From Acidobacteriota bacterium (lineage in GTDB: Bacteria; Acidobacteriota; Terriglobia; Terriglobales; Acidobacteriaceae): a stretch of DNA of 6,214 bases. Below the pieces are notes generated by a model, which was not told the origin of the DNA, searched no databases, and worked only from the letters and a program-made list of their open reading frames with translations. The position numbers were made by a program, and so were the translations under genes. Below, piece after piece: positions 5,975 to 6,214 of this stretch. Positions within the stretch are counted from its first letter, which is position 1, and each line of letters begins with the position of its first letter. The stretch lies in the NCBI GenBank assembly GCA_003225615.1, contig QIAS01000235.1, positions 2,458-8,671 on the forward strand. Direction: 5' to 3'.

Positions 5975-6214
5975 TCACTTCTCTTTCCCAGTTGGCACCG
6001 GAATACCGACCACACTTTGCGCTACCGATGAAGAAGTTTTTCTAGGAAGTCGTATCTCCACCATCAGCCCGCCCTCGTCACGATTCACCGCCCGCACTGT
6101 CCCACCATGTAACCGCAGAGTCCGCTCCGTAATCGCCAGTCCCAATCCAACACCTCCCGTTTGCCGGTTGCGCGCGTCATCCAGCCGGTAAAAAGGTTGA
6201 AAGAGTTTTTCCAA
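5975..6214 (-). CDS. Sensor histidine kinase, C-terminal end of the ATPase domain (5' truncated by window)
   Basis: The final 79 codons of a two-component sensor kinase, running off the right edge. It would autophosphorylate a histidine (not in view) and pass the phosphate to a response regulator. Visible are the F box L-F-Q-P-F-Y-R-L-D and the G2 box G-V-G-L-G-L-A-I of the HATPase_c (Bergerat) domain, then the helix and last strands H-G-G-T-V-R-A-V and G-G-L-M-V-E-I-R-L-P, followed by a ~22-residue Ser/Val/Pro/Lys tail. The D-D-A-R-N-R-Q-T-G-G context between the boxes closely resembles CpxA/EnvZ-type kinases that sense the envelope. The TTG at the window edge encodes an internal Leu of the F box, not a start. 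The stop is 220 bases upstream of the lipoprotein gene on the same strand; with a gap of that size, separate transcription is likely. Its partner regulator, if adjacent, is beyond the right edge or elsewhere. Confidence 0.92.
   Translation of the reverse strand: MEKLFQPFYRLDDARNRQTGGVGLGLAITERTLRLHGGTVRAVNRDEGGLMVEIRLPRKTSSSVAQSVVGIPVPTGKEK

Overview
The window reads as ordinary chromosomal DNA of a GC-rich, Gram-negative-type bacterium. The best guess is Acidobacteriota (Terriglobia-like). That guess rests on an LptF-LptG permease carried as one polypeptide, on a YVAN-repeat beta-propeller lactonase-family lipoprotein, and on the general look of the proteins. It is an inference from gene style, not from a marker gene. 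There is no rRNA, tRNA, CRISPR array, transposase, integrase or phage gene.

Layout: (1) 1-305 (+) is the C-terminal end of a 1,4-alpha-glucan branching enzyme (GlgB), cut by the left edge. (2) 306-500 is non-coding. (3) 501-2093 (+) is a membrane glycosyltransferase of the GT39/ArnT/PMT-like superfamily. (4) 2094-2183 is a short gap with a 12-bp GC palindrome. (5) 2184-4496 (+) is a 770-residue fusion of LptF and LptG, the two membrane subunits of the lipopolysaccharide exporter LptB2FG. (6) 4497-4620 is a convergent gap with a weak hairpin and a four-unit heptanucleotide repeat that stops exactly at the next gene's stop codon. (7) 4621-5754 (-) is a secreted, lipid-anchored seven-bladed beta-propeller of the lactonase (YncE/Pgl-like) family. 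(8) 5755-5974 is its upstream region, with a good Shine-Dalgarno, a 12-bp palindrome and an 8-bp direct repeat. (9) 5975-6214 (-) is the C-terminal end of a CpxA/EnvZ-like sensor histidine kinase, cut by the right edge.

Functionally the middle of the window is about the cell envelope: a lipid-linked-sugar transferase candidate, the LPS-extraction permease, an outer lipoprotein and an envelope-type sensor kinase. The glgB end belongs to glycogen metabolism and is probably unrelated. The most notable item is the lptF-lptG fusion, which keeps both full six-helix halves and both periplasmic domains. No undescribed defence, mobile or biosynthetic system was found; the other findings are small non-coding structures and details of the proteins.
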